From Deltaproteobacteria bacterium RBG_13_52_11 (GTDB taxonomy: Bacteria > Desulfobacterota > B13-G15 > RBG-16-54-18), in assembly GCA_001797745.1 (NCBI GenBank), contig MGQF01000062.1, forward strand, positions 3,460 through 36,187: a stretch of 32,728 bases of DNA. The letters run 5' to 3'. The number at the start of each line of letters is the position of its first letter. Position 1 is the first letter of the stretch. A model generated the notes under the pieces. The model worked only from the letters and a program-made list of their open reading frames with translations. It was not told the DNA's origin and ran no database searches. A program made the translations under genes and the position numbers. This document shows positions 15,375 through 21,898 of the stretch, piece by piece.

Positions 15375-16303
15375 CTGGTAAACACATACTGTGTCCCTGC
15401 GGTATTGAGGATAAACTGTTCGGGCATTTCAGAAGCAACAAAGGCAATCGCTTCGAATCCGGTGCAGTGTGCCGGGATGATATAATCAGGAGCTATTTGC
15501 TTAATATCTGATACGGTCTTCTCGATAATCTCCGGCGCCGCGTTGATAAGATGGAACCCCCCTATCACTGCGTGCACTTCTTCTATCCCCGTCAGGTGCT
15601 GCGCATGTTTCACGGTATTCACGATGCCAGCATGGGCGCAGCCGGATAGGATGACAATGCCTTTCCCTTTTACGTTGCACACCACTGCCTGCTCTCCGGG
15701 GAAATAATCTTGCTCGAAGGTGCCCCCTTTTTGAATAATAAGGTTGGGTGAATCCTGTTCATAGTCGGTGACGCGCCCTATCTTGCCGGTAAGATAACAG
15801 CCGGGTATCACTTCGACGGGTCCCCTGGCCTCCACTATCTCTGCTATACCCTGTCGTTCTATGCCCTCCTTTTCCAATCTGCCCAGATCGATCAAATCAT
15901 CGCTGCCGGGACGGCGGGAAAATCTGCGGGCAAAAACTTCCTCGCCAACGTAAAGGTGAATGCCCGGACTGGCGCGTCCGAGTATAGCTAATAATCCACT
16001 CCAGTGGTCGAAGTGGCCGTGGCTCAATCCGAAGGCGTCAACCATGCCGGGATCGATGCCGAGGAGTGCCATGTTGTTAATGATCCCAAGGGAATCCAGC
16101 CCATAATCGAACATGAAAAAGTGGGATTCCCCGTTGATAACGGTTTCCAGGTGACAGGAAAAGCCGTGTTCCGCATGGATGGAGGCGCCGGGAAAGGCCC
16201 TGAAGCGCTTCCCAATTGGTGGATCGGGCCTTAAGGCATCGTAGTAGTTGTCCGTGACAATAGTAAGTGTAAGTCCATCTACTGCTAAAGATCCTGTCCT
16301 CAT
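15371..16303 (-). CDS. MBL-fold metallo-hydrolase (dihydropterin/RFA-P synthase-like)
   Basis: A 310-aa metallo-beta-lactamase-fold protein. The metal motif LSHGHFDHWSG gives H95, H97, D99 and H100. Further likely ligands lie in SGCAHAGIVNT and IIPAHCTGFEA. The overall pattern (early GFSCHLE, VIGGFHL, PAHCTG near the end) is that of the archaeal and bacterial group annotated as 7,8-dihydropterin-6-yl-methyl-4-(beta-D-ribofuranosyl)aminobenzene 5'-phosphate synthase-like; the real substrate here is unknown. It overlaps FmdB by 4 nt upstream and the DUF364-like gene by 4 nt downstream, so three genes are coupled in series. A Zn or Fe enzyme would fit the cluster's metal theme. Confidence 0.87.
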   Translation of the reverse strand: MRTGSLAVDGLTLTIVTDNYYDALRPDPPIGKRFRAFPGASIHAEHGFSCHLETVINGESHFFMFDYGLDSLGIINNMALLGIDPGMVDAFGLSHGHFDHWSGLLAILGRASPGIHLYVGEEVFARRFSRRPGSDDLIDLGRLEKEGIERQGIAEIVEARGPVEVIPGCYLTGKIGRVTDYEQDSPNLIIQKGGTFEQDYFPGEQAVVCNVKGKGIVILSGCAHAGIVNTVKHAQHLTGIEEVHAVIGGFHLINAAPEIIEKTVSDIKQIAPDYIIPAHCTGFEAIAFVASEMPEQFILNTAGTQYVFTR

Positions 16304-16548
16304 CTTCTACAACCCCCTCCGGTTGAGCAGGGGGGGGTATCGCAGCGCTCCTCTTTGCCGCAGCAGGTCTTTCCCGCCTGTGAGCCGATACGTGAGCCAT
16401 GCATGGAGAAACTGCTTACCGACAATTTCTGCTTTAATTGTAAGCTCCCACAGTGTCTGCAACTGATCTTTGAATCTCCCTGGCCAACTCCAACGAGAAA
16501 TTCGCTTACCTTCCCGCACGCTTCACACACATATTCATAAATAGGCAT
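16300..16548 (-). CDS. FmdB-family zinc-ribbon protein
   Basis: An 82-aa protein starting MPIYEYVCEACG, the diagnostic FmdB opening. The zinc ribbon is formed by C8/C11 and C30/C33. The C-terminal tail is unusually Cys-rich (TCCGKEERCDTPPCSTGGGC), which could add a second metal site. FmdB was named from formamidase operons as a putative regulator, and its biochemical role is unsettled. The gene begins 49 bp after Mrp-NifX and its stop overlaps the MBL start (ATGA). Confidence 0.85.
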   Translation of the reverse strand: MPIYEYVCEACGKVSEFLVGVGQGDSKISCRHCGSLQLKQKLSVSSFSMHGSRIGSQAGKTCCGKEERCDTPPCSTGGGCRR

Positions 16549-16597
16549 ATGGGACCTCCCATAAAAAGCCGATTTCTTTAAAAAGACCTTTGGTGTC

Positions 16598-17824
16598 TTA
16601 GTGATCGCACGTATTGGCGCCGGTCTGGAGAGTCCCTTTCAGGTACTGTTCGACCACCTCTTTCGGGGATTCTGCGATAGCGCCTGTTATCACCCGTATC
16701 CCCTTTTCCGCAAAAAGCTGTTGCGCACGGCTCCCCATACCCCCTGCAATGACACAATTGACGCCCTGCTGGGAGAGCCATACAGGCAGCAGTCCTGGTT
16801 CATGAGGCGGCGGGTTGACGTAGGTCTCGTTCACCACCTTGCCTTCTCCATCAGCGTCAATCAAGGCAAATGCCTCACAGTGACCGAAGTGCGCACAGAG
16901 CTTTCCTTCATATGTGGGAACTGCAAATTTCATGGTGCCCTCCTGTTGTATTTTTTTATTTTTTTCTTCTTTCTTTTCCTGCTGTTCAGGCGTTGAGGGC
17001 GGTTTTTCTGCCGTATGTATTTCCCCCTGCATGATGACAGTGGCGATGGTCTCGAACCGCTTTGCCGTTTCCGACTTTCCATAGAAATACACAGAGGGCC
17101 GGCCCTCATCGCCGCTTTTAACGATATCGGGATCAAGCGGGACCTTGCCGAGGAAGGGAACGCCGTGCTTGCGAGCAAGAGCTTCACCGCCTCCTCGGGA
17201 GAATATATCTGTTTCTTTTCCGCAGTGAGGGCAGATAAAGCCGCTCATATTCTCTATGATCCCTGCTATAGGGAGTTTGAGCTGTCTGCAAAAGGTGACG
17301 CACTTCTCCACGTCTATGATAGACACCTCCTGAGGGGTTGTCAGGATTACGGCCCTGGCTTTCTTCCCGAGGATTTGCGCGACGGAAAGGGGCTCATCTC
17401 CTGTCCCCGGAGGGCAGTCGACAACGAGATAGTCGAGCTTCCCCCAGGCGACGCGCTGGATAAACTCCCGGATCATATTGGCCTTTATAGGGCCTCTCCA
17501 GATGACGGGGTGTTCATCGTTGTCGAGGAGAAAGCCCATGGAGACGGCGTTGACGTTGGCGTAGCACTCGATGGGGAGAAATTCTTCGTTATGTATCCCC
17601 ATCTTCTTGCCGGTGAGACCGAGGAGCTTGGGGATGCTTGGGCCGTGGATATCGACATCGAGGATGCCAGACCTCAACCCCTGCAGAGAGAGGCTGAGCG
17701 TCAGGTTCACCGCCGCAGTACTCTTTCCGACACCCCCTTTGCCGGAGAGTACAATAATGATATGGTCGATATCGTCGAGCTTCTTCTGTATTGCGATGTT
17801 CTGTGCGGATTGGTCTTCTTTCAT
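16598..17824 (-). CDS. Mrp/NBP35-type P-loop ATPase fused to a NifX domain
   Basis: A 408-aa fusion. Residues 1 to about 265 are an Mrp/ApbC/NBP35 ATPase, a family that carries and transfers Fe-S clusters. It has deviant Walker A GKGGVGKST (28-36), DVDIHGPSIPKLLG, the VVDCPPGTGDEPLS block and the cluster-bridging CPHC (C198, C201). Residues about 266-297 are a Glu/Lys/Gln-rich linker. Residues 298-408 are a NifX/NafY-type domain (MKFAVPTYEGKLCAHFGHCE onward). NifX-type domains bind FeMo-co precursors or other metalloclusters. At the joint, AGGAGG and ATG in frame could start the NifX domain separately. The gene overlaps the preceding MinD gene by 4 nt. Confidence 0.93.
   Translation of the reverse strand: MKEDQSAQNIAIQKKLDDIDHIIIVLSGKGGVGKSTAAVNLTLSLSLQGLRSGILDVDIHGPSIPKLLGLTGKKMGIHNEEFLPIECYANVNAVSMGFLLDNDEHPVIWRGPIKANMIREFIQRVAWGKLDYLVVDCPPGTGDEPLSVAQILGKKARAVILTTPQEVSIIDVEKCVTFCRQLKLPIAGIIENMSGFICPHCGKETDIFSRGGGEALARKHGVPFLGKVPLDPDIVKSGDEGRPSVYFYGKSETAKRFETIATVIMQGEIHTAEKPPSTPEQQEKKEEKNKKIQQEGTMKFAVPTYEGKLCAHFGHCEAFALIDADGEGKVVNETYVNPPPHEPGLLPVWLSQQGVNCVIAGGMGSRAQQLFAEKGIRVITGAIAESPKEVVEQYLKGTLQTGANTCDH
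16933..16944 (-). promoter_or_regulatory. Internal in-frame Shine-Dalgarno and ATG before the NifX domain of Mrp-NifX
   Basis: Reading on the minus strand, CAACAGGAGGGCACCATG places AGGAGG 5 nt before an ATG in the same frame as the fusion, at residue 298. It encodes IQQEGTM. This is stronger than most gene-start ribosome binding sites in the cluster and would yield a free NifX domain of 111 aa. Confidence 0.6.
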
Positions 17825-18705
17825 ATCTCCTCCAGGATCGATTGCAGTTTTGTATGAATGGCCCGGATAGCGTTGCTTGCGTCGCAGCCGGGGTTATAGT
17901 CCACGATGGCCTTCCCCGCCCTCTGCGCCTCGGTAATCGCCGTTTCGTATGGTATTTCGCCGAGAAACGTATGGTTGCCTGCGTCGCAGTACTCCTTGAT
18001 GGCAGCCAGCCAGGAAGGGTTGATGTCGCACTTATTGACCACCACGGCGGCCCTGAGGCGGAAATGGTTCGCCAGGGCGATGACACGTTCAAGGTCATGG
18101 ACCCCCGTCGGAGTCGGCTCCGTTACGACGATTGCCAGGTTCGTTCCCGTCACGGAAGAGATAACCGGACACCCGATGCCGGGCGGCCCGTCTATAATAA
18201 TAAGTCGCTTTCCCATTGACTCCGCCTCTACCCTGGCTTCGTTCCTCACTGCCGCGACAAGCTTTCCCGAGTTGTCTTCCCCCGGCAGAAGTTCTGCAAA
18301 AACAAATCGCGCGTGATTGCCTGTATCCGATACATACCAGTGGCCTGCGGTATGGGGTGAAAAATTGACGGCATGGGCCGGACAGAAGAGGTAGCAGGCG
18401 CCGCACCCCTCACAGGAAAGCTGGTCAACGATAAAATCGGATGAGATGGCCCCAAAACGGCACACGTCCCTGCATACCCCGCAGCCGGTGCAGCGTGCGA
18501 GGTCTATTGCGGCCTTCTTCCCCCCGGAGAAGGCGCTCTCTCGGATGATCCTTTCGGGCGAAAGGATCATGTGAAGATTGGCGGCGTCTACATCGCAGTC
18601 GACCATGACCTTGTCAATAAACAATGAGGCAAGGGCAGCTACGAGAGAGGTCTTACCGGTGCCGCCTTTGCCGCTTATGACAACGATCTCTTTTAACGTC
18701 TCCAT
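17821..18705 (-). CDS. MinD-superfamily ATPase with inserted 2[4Fe-4S] ferredoxin domain (B)
   Basis: A 294-aa ATPase. Deviant Walker A GKGGTGKTS lies at residues 12-20, DVDAANLH follows the switch strand, and IIIDGPPGIGCPV is the Walker B-like block. Inserted between them is a ferredoxin domain with C72, C75, C78, C82 and C98, C101, C104, C108, so both [4Fe-4S] sites are complete. Such ATPases occur in pairs in anaerobes beside NifX-like genes. A role in redox-linked ATP-dependent metallocluster handling is inferred; no biochemical function is firmly known. AAAGGTG precedes ATG 18705, placed in the stop of the upstream ATPase. The stop overlaps the Mrp-NifX start by 4 nt. Confidence 0.93.
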   Translation of the reverse strand: METLKEIVVISGKGGTGKTSLVAALASLFIDKVMVDCDVDAANLHMILSPERIIRESAFSGGKKAAIDLARCTGCGVCRDVCRFGAISSDFIVDQLSCEGCGACYLFCPAHAVNFSPHTAGHWYVSDTGNHARFVFAELLPGEDNSGKLVAAVRNEARVEAESMGKRLIIIDGPPGIGCPVISSVTGTNLAIVVTEPTPTGVHDLERVIALANHFRLRAAVVVNKCDINPSWLAAIKEYCDAGNHTFLGEIPYETAITEAQRAGKAIVDYNPGCDASNAIRAIHTKLQSILEEI

Positions 18706-18711
18706 TTCATG

Positions 18712-19575
18712 TCACCTTTGACTTGTCTGCCCCGGCAGTCTCGCGATATTGATGGTGAGGTCCACAAAATGATCGAGATAACAAGGGAGTGCGCTCAGGA
18801 TAATCTCCCCCCTCGAATAGGCCTTGGCTATCTCCCTGTCTTCAGGAAGCGTCATGAGCAGGGGGATGTTGTTTTGCGAAAGGTAGTCCCTAAGAGGCGC
18901 AAACTCCCCCTGTTCTCTGTTGATGACGACCCCCACCGGTTTATCCATGGTGAGGGCGACGGATACGGCAATCTTCAAATCGTGAAGCCCAAAGGGGGTC
19001 GGTTCGGTGACGAGGACTACCATATCCGCATCAGAGATGGTCTTTACCACGGGGCAGGATGTGCCTGGAGGGGCGTCGATGATCTTGATATACCCATCCT
19101 TATAGTATTCCTTGACTGCCCTTATAACCGGAGCGGCCATGGGCTCGCCCACAGTGAGGACCCCTTGTACAAAATCTATGTCCTGGATTGCTGTGCCCTG
19201 TTCCGTATAGCCGACTTCGCGCTCCTCCTCCCTGATGGCCCCTTCGGGACAGATTTTCACGCAGAGCCCGCAGCTGTGGCACATCTCCGGAAAGATCATG
19301 GTGGCGCTTGGGAAGTTCACGATGGCCTTGAACTGGCATTGCGCCCCGCATGCTCCACAAAACGTGCATTTGTCGAGGTCGACAGCAGGCACCATGACCT
19401 TCACCGGCTTTTTCCCGTTGTTGGCAGGCCTGAGAAAAAGATGCCCATTCGGTTCCTCTACATCACAGTCAAGGTATTGAACCTGCTGTCTGAAAGATGC
19501 CAGGTGGTAGGCGAAATTGATTGCTATGGTCGTCTTCCCCGTTCCCCCCTTGCCGCTTGCGAATGCTATCTTCAT
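18712..19575 (-). CDS. MinD-superfamily ATPase with inserted 2[4Fe-4S] ferredoxin domain (A)
   Basis: A 287-aa paralogue of the next gene. Deviant Walker A is GKGGTGKTT (8-16), DCDVEEPNGH follows, and IIDAPPGTSCPVV is the Walker B-like block. The ferredoxin insert has C70, C73, C76, C80 and C99, C102, C105, C109. DVEEPN (here) against DVDAAN (partner) is the usual difference between the two members of such pairs, so a heterodimer is plausible. It precedes its partner by only 6 bp, with the partner's ribosome binding site inside its stop region. Starts at ATG 19575, 27 bp after the zinc-ribbon gene. Confidence 0.94.
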   Translation of the reverse strand: MKIAFASGKGGTGKTTIAINFAYHLASFRQQVQYLDCDVEEPNGHLFLRPANNGKKPVKVMVPAVDLDKCTFCGACGAQCQFKAIVNFPSATMIFPEMCHSCGLCVKICPEGAIREEEREVGYTEQGTAIQDIDFVQGVLTVGEPMAAPVIRAVKEYYKDGYIKIIDAPPGTSCPVVKTISDADMVVLVTEPTPFGLHDLKIAVSVALTMDKPVGVVINREQGEFAPLRDYLSQNNIPLLMTLPEDREIAKAYSRGEIILSALPCYLDHFVDLTINIARLPGQTSQR

Positions 19576-19602
19576 GTATAACCTTCCGTCTGTTCACTTC
19601 GC

Positions 19603-19833
19603 TCATGCCCGTGTCATGGGCGCGTTACACTGGGGGCACAACTGCTGGTAGCACGGGACACCCCGTTGGTGAGGCGCCCGCTGCCCACACGTAGGGCAGA
19701 CGCATTCCCCGCCTGGGCCAAGCCCTTTGCCGCCCATCCTGCCGCGTCCGCCCCCTGATCCGCGGCCCGCACCTGCACCTGCAGCACCCTGTATATTCCC
19801 TGGTCCTTTATTCCTGCCATATCCCTTCGCCAT
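19603..19833 (-). CDS. Small Gly-rich zinc-ribbon protein
   Basis: A 76-aa protein. Residues 1-42 are Gly/Arg/Ala-rich and probably unstructured. Residues 43-76 form a zinc ribbon: C44, C46, C49, C61, C66 and C69 (VCPTCG...PCYQQLCPQC), ending APMTRA. It is a paralogue of the protein at 12439. The pair thus lies near both ends of the cluster. A metal-binding or chaperone role is inferred only. GGGAGGTAAAAA upstream of ATG 19833 gives a good ribosome binding site. Confidence 0.8.
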   Translation of the reverse strand: MAKGYGRNKGPGNIQGAAGAGAGRGSGGGRGRMGGKGLGPGGECVCPTCGQRAPHQRGVPCYQQLCPQCNAPMTRA

Positions 19834-19860
19834 TTTTTACCTCCCTGGGATGTTTGTCAT

Positions 19861-19890
19861 ATACGGTGAGGGCAGTAGCCCTCACCGTAT
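19861..19890. terminator. Perfect 13-bp hairpin between cluster genes (processing or attenuation signal)
   Basis: ATACGGTGAGGGC (19861-19873), a 4-nt loop and GCCCTCACCGTAT (19878-19890) form a perfect stem. There is no T-run on either side, so a classical rho-independent terminator is unlikely. Its place between the DUF5320 gene and the zinc-ribbon gene suits RNA processing, stability control or partial attenuation separating the first two genes from the rest. The GGTGAGGG/CCCTCACC core also occurs in the REP pair at 21.3 kb. Confidence 0.6.
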
Positions 19891-19895
19891 CCCCT

Positions 19896-20267
19896 TTACT
19901 TTTCGTCCTGGAGCTTTGTGAGGCGATCTTGAATCTGTTTCAAGGCGTCCTCCATATCAGCCGCCTCTGCTTTGAGCATGTCGATTTCAGTCTCCTTGTC
20001 CATGGGGGGTGAGCCATACGGAGGCGCACCTGCCTGGGGCCACTGGAAAAACGGGTTCATGGGGGCACAGAACGGCAACCCGGTGGCGTAGAACCAGTGT
20101 CTGAAGCGAAGACCTCTTCCACTGCCCCGGCCCATTCCTGGTCCGAAATACCCCCTTCCAAAGGCTGGATTGGCATATCCCGGCATATCATATCCCGCAC
20201 AATAACCGCCCCTTCTTCCTGTCATCGACCCCATTCCCATTGGTCCTGTTCCATCTCCTCTCGGCAT
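19896..20267 (-). CDS. DUF5320 family protein
   Basis: A 123-aa protein beginning MPRGDGTGPMGMGSMTGRRG, the characteristic Gly/Met/Pro-rich DUF5320 opening, with a GYCAGYDMPGY block. The middle (35-75) is Gly/aromatic-rich, and the C-terminus (about 90-123) is a charged helix likely to form a coiled coil (EIDMLKAEAADMEDALKQIQ). The family has no known function. It is regularly found beside NifX, MinD-ferredoxin and DUF134 genes in anaerobic bacteria and archaea, as here. It lies 18 bp after the DUF134-NifX gene. Confidence 0.85.
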   Translation of the reverse strand: MPRGDGTGPMGMGSMTGRRGGYCAGYDMPGYANPAFGRGYFGPGMGRGSGRGLRFRHWFYATGLPFCAPMNPFFQWPQAGAPPYGSPPMDKETEIDMLKAEAADMEDALKQIQDRLTKLQDEK

Positions 20268-20285
20268 AACTCATACCTCCCTTCC

Positions 20286-21041
20286 TTACCAGTGCCCGCT
20301 TACATCGGGACCGGCCAGTTTAATAAGCTTTCCCTCCTCGAAAGCCCTGAGTGCCTCTGATACGGTCATGTTGGATGCGGTGTATACCGCGACTCCGGCA
20401 GTCTGAAGCACCCGGAATGCATTCGGCCCCAGATGGCCGCTGATGACGGTTTGTGCCCCTGCATTGACGATATTCTCGGCGCTCTGAATACCTGCCCCCT
20501 GGGGAGCATTCATGCTGACCGTGTTATCGACAACGCTGTGGGTTTTTGTTTCGGGGTCATAGATGATGATCTTTCTGCTTCTCCCGAACCTTTCGTCTAC
20601 CTTACCCTCTAAAGTCCCATCGACACTCGTTACCGCAATCTTCATTATCCCTCCTTGTTGGGTGAGTACGCCCTTCCCCTTTTGTTGCATACCTTTTCCC
20701 CAGCCATGCCGACACTTATGGCGCCAGCCGCAGGGGGGAATATTGTTCGCGTCCACAATGACATTTCCCCCTTCGATCCTCAGCGCCTTGCCGTTTACGA
20801 CGGCATCGGCCATCTTTTCATGGGCCGATAAAAGGAGACGGTGAAACGTGGGTTGAGAGACATTCATCTGCCTTGCGGCCTCCTCCTGGGGTAAGCCGAG
20901 GAGGTTTTTGAGACGGATCGCCTCCAATTCATCATGCTGGATGACGACCTCCTCCAATTCTGCCAGCCTTACGCCTGCGGGCTTAAAGTACGTCACACTG
21001 GGGAGAAAACCTATGTTTCGTCTGCATCTTGGACGCGTCAT
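20286..21041 (-). CDS. DUF134 DNA-binding protein fused to a NifX domain; likely cluster regulator
   Basis: A 251-aa fusion and first gene of the metal cluster. Residues 1 to about 105 are DUF134, a sigma-70 region-4-like helix-turn-helix: RPRCRRNIGFLPSVTYFKPA, then LPQEEAARQMNVSQPTFHRL as the HTH. Residues about 108-120 are His/Cys/Gly-rich (CGWRHKCRHGWGK). From residue 133 (MKIAVTSVDGTLEGKVDERF) a NifX-type domain runs to the end. A DNA-binding domain tied to a metallocluster-binding domain suggests a metal-responsive regulator, probably of its own operon (inference). A strong internal AAGGAGGG and ATG sit in frame at the joint. The start ATG 21041 has only a weak ribosome binding site. Confidence 0.9.
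   Translation of the reverse strand: MTRPRCRRNIGFLPSVTYFKPAGVRLAELEEVVIQHDELEAIRLKNLLGLPQEEAARQMNVSQPTFHRLLLSAHEKMADAVVNGKALRIEGGNVIVDANNIPPCGWRHKCRHGWGKGMQQKGKGVLTQQGGIMKIAVTSVDGTLEGKVDERFGRSRKIIIYDPETKTHSVVDNTVSMNAPQGAGIQSAENIVNAGAQTVISGHLGPNAFRVLQTAGVAVYTASNMTVSEALRAFEEGKLIKLAGPDVSGHW
20645..20656 (-). promoter_or_regulatory. Internal in-frame Shine-Dalgarno and ATG before the NifX domain of DUF134-NifX
   Basis: On the minus strand CAACAAGGAGGGATAATG gives AGGAGG 4 nt before an in-frame ATG at residue 133. It encodes TQQGGIM. A separate 119-aa NifX protein could start here. The layout matches the site at 16933. Confidence 0.6.
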
Positions 21042-21089
21042 GTTTCAATTACTTTCAGATAAAGCGCATAAAAACAATAAGATACAAAT

Positions 21090-21127
21090 ATTATAATGAA
21101 TATATATTCATAATAGAATTTTGTCAA
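21090..21127 (-). promoter_or_regulatory. Promoter and 16-bp palindromic operator of the metal cluster
   Basis: On the minus strand TTGACA (21122-21127), 17 bp and TATATT (21099-21104) form a good sigma-70 promoter facing the DUF134-NifX gene; TATAAT (21090-21095) is an alternative -10. The perfect palindrome ATGAATATATATTCAT (21096-21111) covers the -10, where a bound regulator would block RNA polymerase. The DUF134-NifX product is the obvious candidate to bind it. Confidence 0.55.
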
Positions 21128-21295
21128 GGGGAAAGCCCCAGTTTCTTGGTCTTCTGTACAAAAAATGCTATATAGGGGATGTTGGTTCTAAAACACCTTG
21201 ACGGAATTGTCTTACAGGGGTAAAAAAGTTGTTCTGAAACGAGCAAGTAACGGTGCTGAAAGATTTTGGTTTACTCAGAAAATAGCCACCAATAT

Positions 21296-21396
21296 CTCTT
21301 CTCCCCTGGGGGAGAGGATGTAAGGTGAGGGGGAAAGCCATAATTATAACCACCCTCACCCCGGCCCTCTCCCGCCAGCGGGAGAGGGGGATATAG
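21296..21396. repeat. Inverted pair of REP-like palindromes
   Basis: CTCCCCTGGGGGAGAGGATG followed by AAGGTGAGGG, then a 20-25 bp AT-rich centre, then CCCTCACC followed by GGCCCTCTCCCGCCAGCGGGAGAGGG. Each half is itself a palindrome and the two halves are inverted relative to each other, as in BIME-type REP pairs. It lies between the divergently arranged metal cluster and the DUF1285-like gene and could act as a bidirectional transcription barrier. Confidence 0.75.
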
Positions 21397-21430
21397 CGGA
21401 TTTGCATCATTCGTGGGTAACGAAACCGCC

Positions 21431-21898
21431 ATGGGAAATTATGAAGAAAAAGCAGGTATGAAGCGGCCATCCATCAGGGTTGACAGAGACGGCCTGTGGT
21501 ACTTCCAGGGGAGGGAGATCATCCGCAAGGATATCCTCTCCCTCTTTTATGACTCTCTCCACCTCGACGAGGAAGGGTATTATATAGAGATCAACGGAGA
21601 GCGCGAATACCTGGAGGTGGAGGATACGGTGTTTTTAGTGCAGGGGGCGGAGCTGGTCAGGGAGGAGGCCTTCCTCATCCGCCTCAACGACGGCACCCAG
21701 GAGCAATTAGATCTTGATACCCTGCGCATAACAAAGGAGAACGTTCCCTACTGCCTAGTCAAGGAGGGAAGGTTCCCTGCCCGTTTTTTGCGCCTCCCCT
21801 TTTACCAGGTGGCCCAACACGCCCAGCACGATGAGGATACTGATGAATACTTCCTCCTGCTCAACGGGAGGAAGTACCCCTTGCAACGGGCCTCATAG
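21431..21898 (+). CDS. DUF1285-like conserved protein
   Basis: A protein of about 155 aa with the pattern RVDRDGLWYFQGREIIRKDILSLFYDSL, then LDEEGYYIEINGEREYLEVEDTVFLV, which I recognise as DUF1285-like (tandem small beta domains; function unknown). No membrane segment or signal peptide is present. The start is uncertain: ATG 21431 and ATG 21458 are both possible and neither has a clear Shine-Dalgarno. A longer frame from GTG 21413 would begin inside the repeat's GGGTAACGA tail and is unlikely. The gene converges on comEC, and the two stops overlap by 6 bp. Confidence 0.65.
   Translation: MGNYEEKAGMKRPSIRVDRDGLWYFQGREIIRKDILSLFYDSLHLDEEGYYIEINGEREYLEVEDTVFLVQGAELVREEAFLIRLNDGTQEQLDLDTLRITKENVPYCLVKEGRFPARFLRLPFYQVAQHAQHDEDTDEYFLLLNGRKYPLQRAS

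Noticed and set aside
17015..17857. 280-codon open frame on the plus strand
   Set aside because: It is antisense to the Mrp-NifX gene, which has clear motifs; no ribosome binding site or family features.
18709..19581. 290-codon open frame on the plus strand
   Set aside because: Exact antisense shadow of MinD-ferredoxin ATPase A; no recognisable domain.
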